Assembly: GCF_001594145.1 (NCBI RefSeq) | Contig: NZ_LVCF01000035.1 | Location: forward strand, 62,001-126,000 | Length of the DNA stretch: 64,000 nt | Origin: Branchiibius sp. NY16-3462-2 | GTDB lineage: Bacteria; Actinomycetota; Actinomycetes; Actinomycetales; Dermatophilaceae | Direction of reading: 5' to 3' | Shown here: positions 38,418 to 47,441 of the stretch, piece by piece | How positions within the stretch are numbered: the stretch's first letter is position 1 | Layout: each line of letters starts with the position of its first letter | Translations under genes and position numbers: made by a program | Notes under the pieces: model-generated | Database searches by the model: none | What the model saw: the letters and a program-made list of their open reading frames with translations, nothing else | What the model was told of the DNA's origin: nothing

Positions 38418-39598
38418 TGAGTATGGGTCAAGCCCCCATGGGCGGCGCCGCAGAGGCGCAGGAGATGCAGGACGACCAGCTGGAGGAGTCGACCCGCAAA
38501 CCAGGTCGGTTCCACAAGATCCAGGAGAAGTGGAACAGCCTCGAACGCTGGCAGCAGTGGGTCTTCCTGGCCGTGTTCGGGCTGATCGTCTTCTTCCTGC
38601 CGGTGCTCAACCCGCCGATCATCACCACCGAACCGGGCACCGACTTCCCGTTGGCCTGTTTCGACATGGCCCGGTTCGCCCTGGCGGCACTGGGCTTGAA
38701 CGTCGTGGTCGGCCAGGCCGGGTTGCTGGACCTGGGGTACGTCGGGTTCTTCGCCGTCGGCTCGTACGTCGCGGCCCTGTGGACCAGTACCGATTCGACG
38801 ATGGTGCACATCCCCTACCTGTGGACGCTGCCGCTGGCGATGATCGTCACCGTCGTCTTCGGTGTCCTGCTCGGTGTTCCGACGCTGCGGTTACGCGGTG
38901 ACTATCTGGCCATCGTGACGCTCGGCTTCGGTGAGATCATCCGGCTGTTGGCCAGCATCATCCCGCCGCTGCGCGGCAACGTCGGCTTCCAGAACGTCGG
39001 CTCGCCGCCCGGGGAACACAACGGCCAGCCGATCTTCGACAACAGCCACGGCACGCCCTGGTACATGTTCACCGTCGTCATCATCGTGCTGGTGATGATC
39101 CTGCTGGGCAACCTCGAACGGTCCCGGGTGGGCCGGGCGTGGGTGGCCATCCGGGAGGACGAGGACGCCGCTGAGACGATGGGCGTGCCGACCTTCAAGT
39201 TCAAGTTGTGGGCCTTCGGGACCGGCGCCGCGATCGGTGGTCTGTCGGGTGCGATCTTCGCCGGGCAGGTCGGGTTCGTGAACAACCAGAAGTTCGATGT
39301 GGCCACCTCGATGCTCTTCCTGGCCGCGGTGGTCCTCGGAGGTGCCGGCAACAAGTTCGGCGCGATCCTGGGTGGTGCTCTGGTGTCCTACCTGCCGAAC
39401 CGGTTCCTGTTCATCGCGGACTGGAAGTACTTCATCTTCGGCGTTGCTCTGATCGTGCTGATGATCTTCCGGCCACAGGGTCTGCTTGGCGTGCGCAACC
39501 ACCTGCTGGCGGCGACGCGACGGCTGAAGGAATGGGTCAGCACCACGCCGGTGCCGGCAACGGGCGCAGCAACGGCCACGGGAGAGGAGCAGCGATGA
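38417..39598 (+). CDS. livM: branched-chain amino acid ABC transporter, permease LivM
   Basis: Second permease. The 393-residue protein has a hydrophilic N-terminus (about 1-45, rich in Gln/Glu), then about nine transmembrane helices with ALGLNVVVGQAGLLDLGYVGFFAVG and VVLGGAGNKFGAILGG. The ATG overlaps the livH stop; the 3' end overlaps livG (ATGA). Confidence 0.95.
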   Translation: MSMGQAPMGGAAEAQEMQDDQLEESTRKPGRFHKIQEKWNSLERWQQWVFLAVFGLIVFFLPVLNPPIITTEPGTDFPLACFDMARFALAALGLNVVVGQAGLLDLGYVGFFAVGSYVAALWTSTDSTMVHIPYLWTLPLAMIVTVVFGVLLGVPTLRLRGDYLAIVTLGFGEIIRLLASIIPPLRGNVGFQNVGSPPGEHNGQPIFDNSHGTPWYMFTVVIIVLVMILLGNLERSRVGRAWVAIREDEDAAETMGVPTFKFKLWAFGTGAAIGGLSGAIFAGQVGFVNNQKFDVATSMLFLAAVVLGGAGNKFGAILGGALVSYLPNRFLFIADWKYFIFGVALIVLMIFRPQGLLGVRNHLLAATRRLKEWVSTTPVPATGAATATGEEQR

Positions 39599-40524
39599 CC
39601 AATCCGCACGACGATCCCGAGGCGACACCGCCTGCCTCCGGGCACCTGAGCCCGGAGGTGGAGGTCACCGTTCCGGAGGACCTGCCCGACATCGCCGACG
39701 TAGTGGCGCCGGATCGCACCATCCGGGTGGAGGTGGGCGAGCCCCTGGTTTCACTGAACGACCTGACGGTCACCTTCGGTGGTCTGACCGCACTCGACCA
39801 CGTCACCTTCGACATCCTGCGGGGAGAGATCCTGGGTCTGATCGGACCCAACGGTGCCGGCAAGACCACCTGCTTCAACGCGATGACCGGGGTCTACCGG
39901 CCCTCGGCCGGAACCGTGACCATGGAGGGCACGTCCCTGGTCGGCAAGAAGAAGCACGCCATAACCCAGGCCGGTATCGCCCGCACGTTCCAGAACATCC
40001 GGCTGTTCGGCGAGATGACCGCGTTGGAGAACGTCGTGGTCGGCCTGGATGCCCGGCACCGCACCAGCGTCCCGGGTGCGATCTTCCGTACCGCCCGGCA
40101 CCGGCGCGAGGAGCGTGAGTCCATCGACCGGGGTATGGCGTTGCTGGAGTTCGTGGGCATTGCCGATAAGGCGACCGCACCGTCACGCAGCCTGCCGTAC
40201 GGCTACCAGCGCCGGTTGGAAATTGCCCGCGCGCTGGCCACCGAGCCGAAACTGCTCTGCCTGGACGAACCGGCGGCCGGTTTCAACCCGGCCGAGAAGC
40301 AGGAACTGATGGAGTTGATCCGCTCCATCCGCGACGACGGTTACACCGTGCTGCTCATCGAGCACGACATGTCACTGGTCATGGGCGTCACCGACCGCAT
40401 CGTCGTCCTGGAGTTCGGCCGCAAGATCGCGGACGACGTACCGGCCAAGATCCAACAAGACCCTGCGGTCATTGCCGCCTACCTGGGCACCGACGAAGAG
40501 GACGAAGACGATGGCGCTGCTTGA
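39595..40524 (+). CDS. livG: branched-chain amino acid ABC transporter, ATPase LivG
   Basis: Cytoplasmic ATPase. The 309-residue protein has a 45-residue acidic N-terminal extension before the usual start, Walker A GPNGAGKTT, LivG-specific TFQNIRLF, the ABC signature SLPYGYQRRLEIARAL and Walker B LLCLDEPAAGFNP. GGAGAGGAG precedes the ATG, supporting the long start. An acidic tail overlaps livF by 14 bases. Confidence 0.95.
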   Translation: MTNPHDDPEATPPASGHLSPEVEVTVPEDLPDIADVVAPDRTIRVEVGEPLVSLNDLTVTFGGLTALDHVTFDILRGEILGLIGPNGAGKTTCFNAMTGVYRPSAGTVTMEGTSLVGKKKHAITQAGIARTFQNIRLFGEMTALENVVVGLDARHRTSVPGAIFRTARHRREERESIDRGMALLEFVGIADKATAPSRSLPYGYQRRLEIARALATEPKLLCLDEPAAGFNPAEKQELMELIRSIRDDGYTVLLIEHDMSLVMGVTDRIVVLEFGRKIADDVPAKIQQDPAVIAAYLGTDEEDEDDGAA

Positions 40525-41221
40525 GCTGGACGACGTCAGCGTCCACTACGGGCGCATCCAGGCGATCCACAACATGTCGATCCATGTCGACGAGGGCGAG
40601 ATCGTCAGCCTGATCGGTGCCAACGGCGCCGGCAAGACCACCACCATGCGCTCGATCGCCGGACTGTTGTCGCTGTCGGGGGGCAGCATCACCTTCGATG
40701 GTGAGGACATCTCCAAGACCAAAGCGCATATGCGCGTTGTCAAAGGAATGTCCCTCACCCCCGAAGGGCGGGGAATCTTCCCCTCGTTGACGGTGATGGA
40801 GAACCTCGACATGGGCGCCTACACCCGCAGTGACAAGGAGGCGATGGCCGAGGACCTGGACCGGGTGTTCGACCTGTTCCCTCGGTTGAAGGAGCGTCAG
40901 AAGCAGTCGGGCGGCACCATGTCCGGTGGTGAGCAACAGATGCTGGCGATCGGACGCGCGCTGATGGCCCGGCCCAAACTGCTGCTGCTGGACGAGCCGT
41001 CCATGGGATTGGCGCCGCAGTTCATCCGGCACATCTTCTCGATCGTCAAGCAGGTCAACCAGCAGGGAACCACGGTCCTGCTGGTCGAACAGAACGCCAA
41101 CCAGGCGCTGAAACTGGCCCACCGCGCCTACATCCTGGAGACCGGCCGGATCACCCGGGAAGGACTTGGTCGCGAGCTCGCATCCGACGATGCGGTGCGC
41201 GCTGCCTACTTGGGCGCCTGA
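40511..41221 (+). CDS. livF: branched-chain amino acid ABC transporter, ATPase LivF
   Basis: Second ATPase. The 236-residue protein has Walker A GANGAGKTT, the LivF motif MSLTPEGRGIFPSLTV, signature MSGGEQQMLAIGRAL and Walker B LLLLDEPSMGLAP. ATG 40511 begins MALLELDDV, as in homologues; the longer open frame upstream lies in livG. Last gene of the liv operon. Confidence 0.95.
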   Translation: MALLELDDVSVHYGRIQAIHNMSIHVDEGEIVSLIGANGAGKTTTMRSIAGLLSLSGGSITFDGEDISKTKAHMRVVKGMSLTPEGRGIFPSLTVMENLDMGAYTRSDKEAMAEDLDRVFDLFPRLKERQKQSGGTMSGGEQQMLAIGRALMARPKLLLLDEPSMGLAPQFIRHIFSIVKQVNQQGTTVLLVEQNANQALKLAHRAYILETGRITREGLGRELASDDAVRAAYLGA

Positions 41222-41287
41222 CTCCCCAGCCGGGGCCGAGCGCGAGTATTGTCTGACGCGTTCTGTCGTCTTTTGCTGAGGAGTTGT

Positions 41288-41857
41288 GTGTTGGCTGCGA
41301 ACCTGACCGTTGGTCGTATGGGAAGTGCCGACCATGACACTCTCGCCCCGCTGTGGGTCTCCGCGGTCAGTGACGACGGGCACCGCACCCACTTCGCCGA
41401 GCGGCAGGTTACCGAAGGTCGGCTGGCGAGTGCCCTTGCGCGCGAAGAGGTTTCGATCTATCTCGCTCGTGTCGACGATGTCCCGGCCGGGTTCGCGGTC
41501 CTGACGCTCGACCAGTTGTCCGGCCTCACCGTCGAGCCGACGCTGTGGCTGGAGCAGTTGTGGGTCGTCCCCGAGATGCGTCGTCGTGGTGTGTCCCGGG
41601 TGCTGTTGGCCGCTGCGGTCTCCCGGGCCGAACAGGTCGGAGCGACCTCCCTGGTCTCCTGTGTGCCCGCCACAGGTCGCGACGAGCAGCGGTTCTTCGC
41701 CCGGCTGGGTTTCGGACCGTATGTCAACGCACGCAGCGTGGCTCCCGCCGCCCTGCGTCGGCGGCTGACCGCCGACGACCATCGCGAGACCGTCGCGACG
41801 GCGCTGGTGCGCCGCCGCCGGTCCTTGCGCGCCCGCGCCGCACTACCCCGCCTGTGA
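41288..41857 (+). CDS. GNAT-family N-acetyltransferase
   Basis: About 189 residues with the GNAT acetyl-CoA loop LWVVPEMRRRGVSRVLL (R-R-x-G-V-S variant) and the following helix. The N-terminal lobe (DHDTLAPLWVSAV) resembles small actinobacterial GNATs. The Arg-rich C-terminus (RRRRSLRARAALPRL) might bind nucleic acid or acidic partners. GAGGAG precedes GTG 41288 by four bases and TTG 41291 by seven; either may be the start. Substrate unknown. Confidence 0.78.
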   Translation: MLAANLTVGRMGSADHDTLAPLWVSAVSDDGHRTHFAERQVTEGRLASALAREEVSIYLARVDDVPAGFAVLTLDQLSGLTVEPTLWLEQLWVVPEMRRRGVSRVLLAAAVSRAEQVGATSLVSCVPATGRDEQRFFARLGFGPYVNARSVAPAALRRRLTADDHRETVATALVRRRRSLRARAALPRL

Positions 41858-42253
41858 CCCCGGCGCGGCGTCGCGCAGCAGACAGGTGATACGCGACGTA
41901 CACACGCGTTTGCCGTTCTCATCGGTGACCACCACCTCGTAGGACGCGAGGGTGTTGCCCAACGACAGCGCCGTCGCCGTTCCGGTCACCACACCACCGC
42001 GTGCCGCCCGGTGATGGGTGGCGTTGATGTCCAGGCCGACCGCGACCCGGTTCTCGCCGGCGTGCAGCGCCGCCCCCACCGAACCCAGGGTCTCTGCGAG
42101 CACCACGCTCGCGCCGCCGTGCAGCAATCCGTAGGGCTGGGTGTTGCCGGCCACCGGCATGGTCGCCACGAGCCGCTGCGGGCTGACCTCGATCAGTTCT
42201 ATTCCCATCCGTTCGATCAGGGTGCCAGTGGTGGAGAAAGAAGTGTCAGTCAT
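41843..42253 (-). CDS. PaaI-type hotdog thioesterase
   Basis: A 136-residue hotdog-fold protein with QPYGLLHGGASVVLAETLGS, in which the HGG and Glu form the PaaI/YbgC-like active site. It probably cleaves an acyl-CoA. The 3' end overlaps the GNAT gene by 15 bases and its ATG is 20 bases from the divergent polA start; such a thioesterase beside polA is common in Actinobacteria. Confidence 0.88.
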   Translation of the reverse strand: MTDTSFSTTGTLIERMGIELIEVSPQRLVATMPVAGNTQPYGLLHGGASVVLAETLGSVGAALHAGENRVAVGLDINATHHRAARGGVVTGTATALSLGNTLASYEVVVTDENGKRVCTSRITCLLRDAAPGSQAG

Positions 42254-42259
42254 AGCGCC

Positions 42260-42266
42260 TAGGCTG
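42260..42266. promoter_or_regulatory. shared -10 element between thioesterase gene and polA
   Basis: TAGGCTG gives TAGGCT on the plus strand, seven bases before polA GTG 42273, and CAGCCT on the minus strand, seven bases before the thioesterase ATG. The minus match is weaker. Confidence 0.4.
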
Positions 42267-42272
42267 CCATGC

Positions 42273-44951
42273 GTGAGGCGATTGCTACTGCTCGACGGAC
42301 ACTCGTTGGCCTATCGCGCGTTCTTCGCGCTTCCGGCGGAGAACTTCTCGACCACCACCGGGCAGACCACCAACGCGGTCTACGGCTTCACCTCGATGCT
42401 GATCAACGTGCTGCGTGACGAGGAGCCCACCCACGTCGGGGTGGCTTTCGACGTGTCGCGTCAGACGTTCCGCGCCGCCGAGTACCCCGAGTACAAAGCC
42501 GGTCGCTCCAAGACACCCGATGAGTTCAAGGGGCAGGTCTCGCTGATCCACGAGGTGCTCGCGGCTCTGCGGATCCCCTATGTCGAGTCGGAGGGTTACG
42601 AGGCCGATGACGTCATCGCGACCCTTACGACCCGGGCGGTGGCCGAGGGATTCGATGAGGTCCTGATCTGTTCCGGCGACCGGGACGCCATTCAGTTGGT
42701 GAGTCCGCAGGTCACGTTGCTGTATCCGCGCAAGGGTGTCTCCGATCTGGCCCGGATGACGCCCGAGGCGGTGCAGGAGAAGTACGGCGTGCTCCCCGAG
42801 CGCTACAGCGACCTGGCTGCGTTGGTGGGGGAGAGCTCGGACAACCTGCCGGGAGTCCCGGGGGTGGGTCCGAAGACTGCCGCCAAATGGCTTGGCCAGT
42901 ACGGCGATCTGGGCGGTCTCGTGGCGCACGTCGGGGAGATCAAGGGCAAAGCCGGTGAATCGGTGCGCGAGCACCTGGACGGGGTGCTGCGCAACCGCCG
43001 CCTCAACCAGTTGCTGCGCGACCTGGACCTGCCGGTCACCCCCGATGACCTGGTCCGGCAGGTGTGGGACCGCGACGAGGTGCACCGGGTCTTCGACGGG
43101 CTGGAGTTCCGGGTCCTTCGCGACCGGCTCTTCGCGACCCTGGAGGCAGCAGAGCCGGAGGCGCAGGAGGACGTCACCGTCGACGGCGCCGTGTTGGCCG
43201 CCGACGAGGTCGCCGGGTGGCTGGCCGAGCAGGTGCCTGCCGGTGCACGAGCCGGTGTGCATGTGGTCGGCTCGTGGGCCCAGGGCACCGGTGACGCGCG
43301 CGGCATCGCCCTCGCCGTCGGGGAGGGCGAGCACGCCGGCGCCTATGTGGATCTGGCCACGCTGACCCCCGAGGCGGAGGAAGCCGTCGCTCAGTGGGCC
43401 GCAGATCCGTTGCGGGAGAAGGTGTTTCACGACGTCAAGGGCCAGTTGCAGGCGCTGTCGGCGCGTGGTCTGCCGGTCGAGGGTGTCGTCAGCGACACCG
43501 CCCTTGCCGCCTACCTGGTGCGCCCGGACCAACGCTCCTACGACCTGGCCGATCTTGCCCTGCGGCACCTGAAGGTCGAGCTCAACCCGACCGGTGACAA
43601 CCCCGACCAGGGACTGCTCGCCCTGGACGGGATGGACGACGAGGCCCAACAGGCGATGCGCAACGCCAGCGCGGTGCTGGACCTGTCGGTGGCCCTGGAC
43701 GACGAGTTGGTCGCGACCGGCGGCGCTGCTCTGTTGCGCGACGTCGAACTTCCGCTCGCCGGGGTGCTGGCCACCATGGAGCGGGACGGGATCGCCGTGG
43801 ACACCGACCTGCTGGCCGAACTCGAGGACGGCTACGCCGACGGAGTGCACCAGGCCGCGCAGGACGCCTACGAGGCCATCGAGGGCAAGCAGATCAACCT
43901 CGGATCGCCCAAACAGTTGCAGGCGGTGCTCTTCGACGATCTGGGCATGCCCAAGACCAAGCGCACCAAGACCGGCTATACGACCGACGCCGACGCGCTG
44001 ACCGAGCTCTACGCCAAGACCGGTCACCCCTTCCTTGAGGCACTGCTGCGGCACCGGGATGCGACCCGGTTGCGGGTGACGGTGGAGGGCCTGCGCAAAT
44101 CGGTGGCCGACGACGGTCGGATCCACACGACGTACCAGCAGACCATCGCCGCCACGGGGCGGTTGTCCTCGACGGACCCCAACCTGCAGAACATCCCGAT
44201 CCGCACCGAGGCCGGACGGCGGATCCGCGAAGTTTTCGTTGTCGGGAACGGTTACGAGTCGCTGATGTCGGCCGACTACAGCCAGATCGAGATGCGGATC
44301 ATGGCGCATCTGTCCGGCGACGCCGGGCTGATCGAGGCGTTCCGGGGCGGGGAGGACCTGCACCGGTTCGTCGGGTCGCGGGTCTTCTCGGTGGATCCGC
44401 CCGAGGTGTCCCAGGAAATGCGCGCGAAGGTGAAGGCGATGTCCTACGGTCTGGCCTACGGGCTGTCGGCCTTCGGTTTGTCCAAGCAGTTGTCGATCTC
44501 CACCGGGGAAGCCTCGGGGTTGATGGAGGAGTACTTCGCCCGGTTCGGTGGCGTACGTGACTACCTGCACGAGGTCGTCGAGCAGGCCCGCAAGACCGGG
44601 TACACCGAGACGATGCTGGGCCGGCGGCGTTATCTGCCCGACCTCACCTCGGACAACCGGCAACGCCGCGAGATGGCCGAGCGGATGGCGCTCAACGCGC
44701 CCATCCAGGGTTCAGCGGCGGACATCATCAAGCTGGCGATGTTGCGCGTCGGAGCCTCGCTGGAGGAGGCCGGGCTGCGCTCGCGGATGCTGCTCCAGGT
44801 GCACGACGAACTCGTGCTGGAGATCGCGCCGGGGGAGTTGGCCCAGGTCGAGCAGATCGTGCGCGACGACATGGGCCGGGCGGTTGCCATGGACGTGCCA
44901 CTGGACGTCAGCATCGGCGTCGGCCGGTCCTGGCACGACGCGGCGCACTAG
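42273..44951 (+). CDS. polA: DNA polymerase I
   Basis: Repair and Okazaki-fragment processing enzyme. The 892-residue protein has an N-terminal 5'-3' exonuclease domain (about 1-300, LLLDGHSLAYRAFF, CSGDRDAIQLV, GVPGVGPKTA), a central 3'-5' exonuclease-like domain (about 320-500) lacking the DxE and other catalytic acids, and a polymerase domain with motifs A (SADYSQIEMR), B (KAMSYGLAYG) and C (LQVHDELVLE). GTG 42273 is seven bases after TAGGCT, so leaderless translation is likely. Confidence 0.97.
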   Translation: MRRLLLLDGHSLAYRAFFALPAENFSTTTGQTTNAVYGFTSMLINVLRDEEPTHVGVAFDVSRQTFRAAEYPEYKAGRSKTPDEFKGQVSLIHEVLAALRIPYVESEGYEADDVIATLTTRAVAEGFDEVLICSGDRDAIQLVSPQVTLLYPRKGVSDLARMTPEAVQEKYGVLPERYSDLAALVGESSDNLPGVPGVGPKTAAKWLGQYGDLGGLVAHVGEIKGKAGESVREHLDGVLRNRRLNQLLRDLDLPVTPDDLVRQVWDRDEVHRVFDGLEFRVLRDRLFATLEAAEPEAQEDVTVDGAVLAADEVAGWLAEQVPAGARAGVHVVGSWAQGTGDARGIALAVGEGEHAGAYVDLATLTPEAEEAVAQWAADPLREKVFHDVKGQLQALSARGLPVEGVVSDTALAAYLVRPDQRSYDLADLALRHLKVELNPTGDNPDQGLLALDGMDDEAQQAMRNASAVLDLSVALDDELVATGGAALLRDVELPLAGVLATMERDGIAVDTDLLAELEDGYADGVHQAAQDAYEAIEGKQINLGSPKQLQAVLFDDLGMPKTKRTKTGYTTDADALTELYAKTGHPFLEALLRHRDATRLRVTVEGLRKSVADDGRIHTTYQQTIAATGRLSSTDPNLQNIPIRTEAGRRIREVFVVGNGYESLMSADYSQIEMRIMAHLSGDAGLIEAFRGGEDLHRFVGSRVFSVDPPEVSQEMRAKVKAMSYGLAYGLSAFGLSKQLSISTGEASGLMEEYFARFGGVRDYLHEVVEQARKTGYTETMLGRRRYLPDLTSDNRQRREMAERMALNAPIQGSAADIIKLAMLRVGASLEEAGLRSRMLLQVHDELVLEIAPGELAQVEQIVRDDMGRAVAMDVPLDVSIGVGRSWHDAAH

Positions 44952-44986
44952 TCAGCGCCCGTCCACTGCGCTGCGACCTGGCCGCG

Positions 44987-46698
44987 TCAGCCGGCGATGC
45001 ACACCTGCGCCCGGTGACCCGGTGCGGTGCTCGATGAGATGTCGAGGTCGTGCTGCTCGCAGTCGTCAGGTGCCGATCCAGGGGACCATTCCACACCCGG
45101 GTCAACGTCGCGCAGCCAGACCGTCACGGCGTCGGCCGGTGCCTTGCTGATCCGGCGGAAATCGTCGTCCTGCCGGCGTGGCCACAGCACGTCGAAGTAA
45201 ACGTCGCGCCCCCGCGCCGCCAGGGCTGCCGCGACCGCCGGACTCAGGCTCGCCCACGAGTAACCGCCGCTGTATCGGACGACGACCGCGCGACCGGCGT
45301 ACTCGGGTCTTTCCATCTCCTTCACGACGATCTGGTCGACGTTTGCGGCGACCGCGACCTGCCGGGCGTAGTTCGAGCCTGGAAGCACCGTGGCAGGTGC
45401 GGGGTAGGTGATGGCGGCGGCGACGACCGCTACAGCCAGCACACCCACCATGCCGGGCCGCCACCGGCGGGGGAGTCGTCGGCACAGCCACCACAACGAC
45501 ATCCCCGCTGACATATAGACAGTGCCGGTCAGGATCGCCAGGTAGCTCAGCTGGAGCCCCGACTGTGCCCGCGATCCCACCAGGAGCGCGGTCATCGTGC
45601 CGATTGCCGCCACGACAACGCCGGTCGGCACCACGGCCCGGCGCAATGTCCGGTCGGCGCGGGCTCGACGCAGGCACTCCCACACCGCCAGCGCCGCGAC
45701 AACGGCGAGTCCAGCCATCACCACCAGGTGCGCTGCCGACCCGCCCCACGGCAGGACCATCTCGCCCAGGGGTTGGGCGGCCGCCCGGAGACCCACGGGG
45801 TGCCGGCCGGCCGAACCGCCGTATCCGTGCTCCCGGATCCAGCGCCCACGACCACGTGCCACATCTCGAGGAGATTGTTGGGCTGGAAGGACACTGCCTC
45901 AGCAATCACCGGCGCCCAGCACAGCGCAGCCACCGCGACGGCGATCGTGCCGCGTCGACGCCACCAGGCTGGCCGGTGCAGCGGGTGAATGGCCGACAAC
46001 GGCCACATCGCGTCGTGCCGCAACCCCCACTGCCACAAGCCGATGACCGCCACGAAGACGGTGATGCACAGAATGGGAGGCAGGAGCGCGATGTGCGGCT
46101 GCGCCCACAGGCTGGCGAATGCGACGTACGCGATCAGCGCATCGCTGTGACCCACGGCGAGCCGCCACGCCAGGACGATGACGGTGACCAGCCCGAGCAG
46201 CGGGAAGTAGAAGTTCCACGGCTCTACCAGGTAGCTGCGAAAGCCCGCGATCAGGAGCGCGAAGACAGCGACGACCAACCAGCCGCCAGCCAGACCACCG
46301 GTGCGGTAGGCAGCGCGGACCGCAACCACGATGCACGCGACCTGCACCAGCAGACAGCCGATCAGCAGTCCGGCCGGGAGGTAGCCGGTCATGGCGTACG
46401 GCAACGCAAGCAGATAGAACTGCGCCGGTCCGGGATGGTGGGCGAACACGCCGGGGGTGCTCAGGTCGCTCGTTGATCGCTGGCCCTGCAGTGGTGGGTG
46501 GCTACTGAAGACGTCGTGCACTTTGACGGCGATGATGCCCTCGTCGCCCTGCGGCACCCAGCCGGAGATGAGGTCGGCGATCACGAAGCCCGCGAGCACC
46601 AGGCACAGGAGCACCGTCGCTGCGACCAGCAACTGGTTCCCTCGTCCTGCTGGCAATGCGCGGATGCGAGCCGCCGAGGCGGAGACCGTGACGCTCAC
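44987..46698 (-). pseudogene. frameshifted GT-C-type membrane glycosyltransferase
   Basis: Two adjacent frames together encode a roughly 570-residue protein with about 12 transmembrane helices. The N-terminal part (46698 to about 45800) has GWVPQGDEGIIAVKVHD and FAHHPGPAQFYLLALPYA, the first-loop acidic and His-Pro-Gly motifs of GT-C/PMT-like enzymes; the C-terminal part (about 45800 to 44987) carries five more helices and a soluble tail. They are joined at (GCCG)3 (45802-45813): adding one 4-bp unit, or one base, restores a single frame. Either a disrupted gene, phase variation or a sequence error. GTG overlaps the previous stop. Confidence 0.75.
45802..45813. repeat. (GCCG)3 tetranucleotide repeat at the frameshift
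   Basis: Three copies of GCCG in tandem at the point where coding shifts frame in the GT-C gene. Four copies would keep the frame (reading RPAGRHPVGLRAAAQPLGE through the joint). A GGGG run at 45797-45800 is an alternative slip site. Confidence 0.65.
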
Positions 46699-47441
46699 GT
46701 GCACCGCTCACGGGCGAGGGTCAGCGCCGCGGGCGTTCCAATATCCAGCCCGGCGCTATCGTCGCGGTAGGCGAGAATTTTCGAGCCGGAGGCCAGCAGA
46801 GCAGGAAGTACGTCGCGCTCCAGGCTGAGTGACCACTCCGGGTTGGTCGTTGCAAGCCGATCACACTGGGCCGCAACCGAACTGATCACGTCAACGGAAA
46901 AGACGTAACAGCCTGCGTTGGCCAGTCCAGCGCCGCCGGTGGCTGGTTTCTCCTCGAACGCTTGCACCCATCCGCCGGGTGTCACGGTGACGGCCCCGAA
47001 CGCCCGCAGGTCGGGCACGTAACGCACGTGGAGGCATCCGACGGCCGCTGCGCTCGAGCGCGCAGCGGCGAAGGCGTCCAGTTGCGCCGCCAGGTCATGG
47101 CCGCCGAGTTCGTCGGCGTTGAGCACGATGACCGTGTCGACGTCACTGAGCAGGCCGGCGGCGGGCAGGAACGCTCCGGCCGTGCCGCGCGGTTGGTGCT
47201 GTACGGCGTAACGCAGGCGCACGCCGTACCTGCTGCCATCGCCCAGCGCCGCCTCGAATCGGTCGGCGAGATAGCTGGTGGCCAGTACGACGTCGGTGAT
47301 CCCGGCCGCGGCCAGTCGGCGCAGCGGGTGGGCGATCACGGGTTCGCCGCCGATGTCCAACAGCGGTTTGGGACAGTCGTCCGTCAGCGGGCGCAGGCGC
47401 TGCCCCCGACCCCCCGCCAGCACCAGAGCAGCCACGGTCAT
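46695..47441 (-). CDS. sugar-1-phosphate nucleotidyltransferase
   Basis: Activates a sugar 1-phosphate to an NDP-sugar. The 248-residue Rossmann protein has LVLAGGRGQRLRPLTDDCPKPLLDIGGEP, the nucleotide-binding signature of the RmlA/GMP-pyrophosphorylase family, and VLNADELGG and FEEKP motifs. It lacks the C-terminal left-handed helix of longer relatives. Sugar and nucleotide cannot be told from sequence. ATG overlaps the stop of the acyltransferase gene; next gene starts within its stop. Confidence 0.9.
   Translation of the reverse strand: MTVAALVLAGGRGQRLRPLTDDCPKPLLDIGGEPVIAHPLRRLAAAGITDVVLATSYLADRFEAALGDGSRYGVRLRYAVQHQPRGTAGAFLPAAGLLSDVDTVIVLNADELGGHDLAAQLDAFAAARSSAAAVGCLHVRYVPDLRAFGAVTVTPGGWVQAFEEKPATGGAGLANAGCYVFSVDVISSVAAQCDRLATTNPEWSLSLERDVLPALLASGSKILAYRDDSAGLDIGTPAALTLARERCT

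Noticed and set aside
42285..44663. 792-codon open frame antisense to polA
   Set aside because: Same shadow pattern, no family motifs, fully covered by polA.
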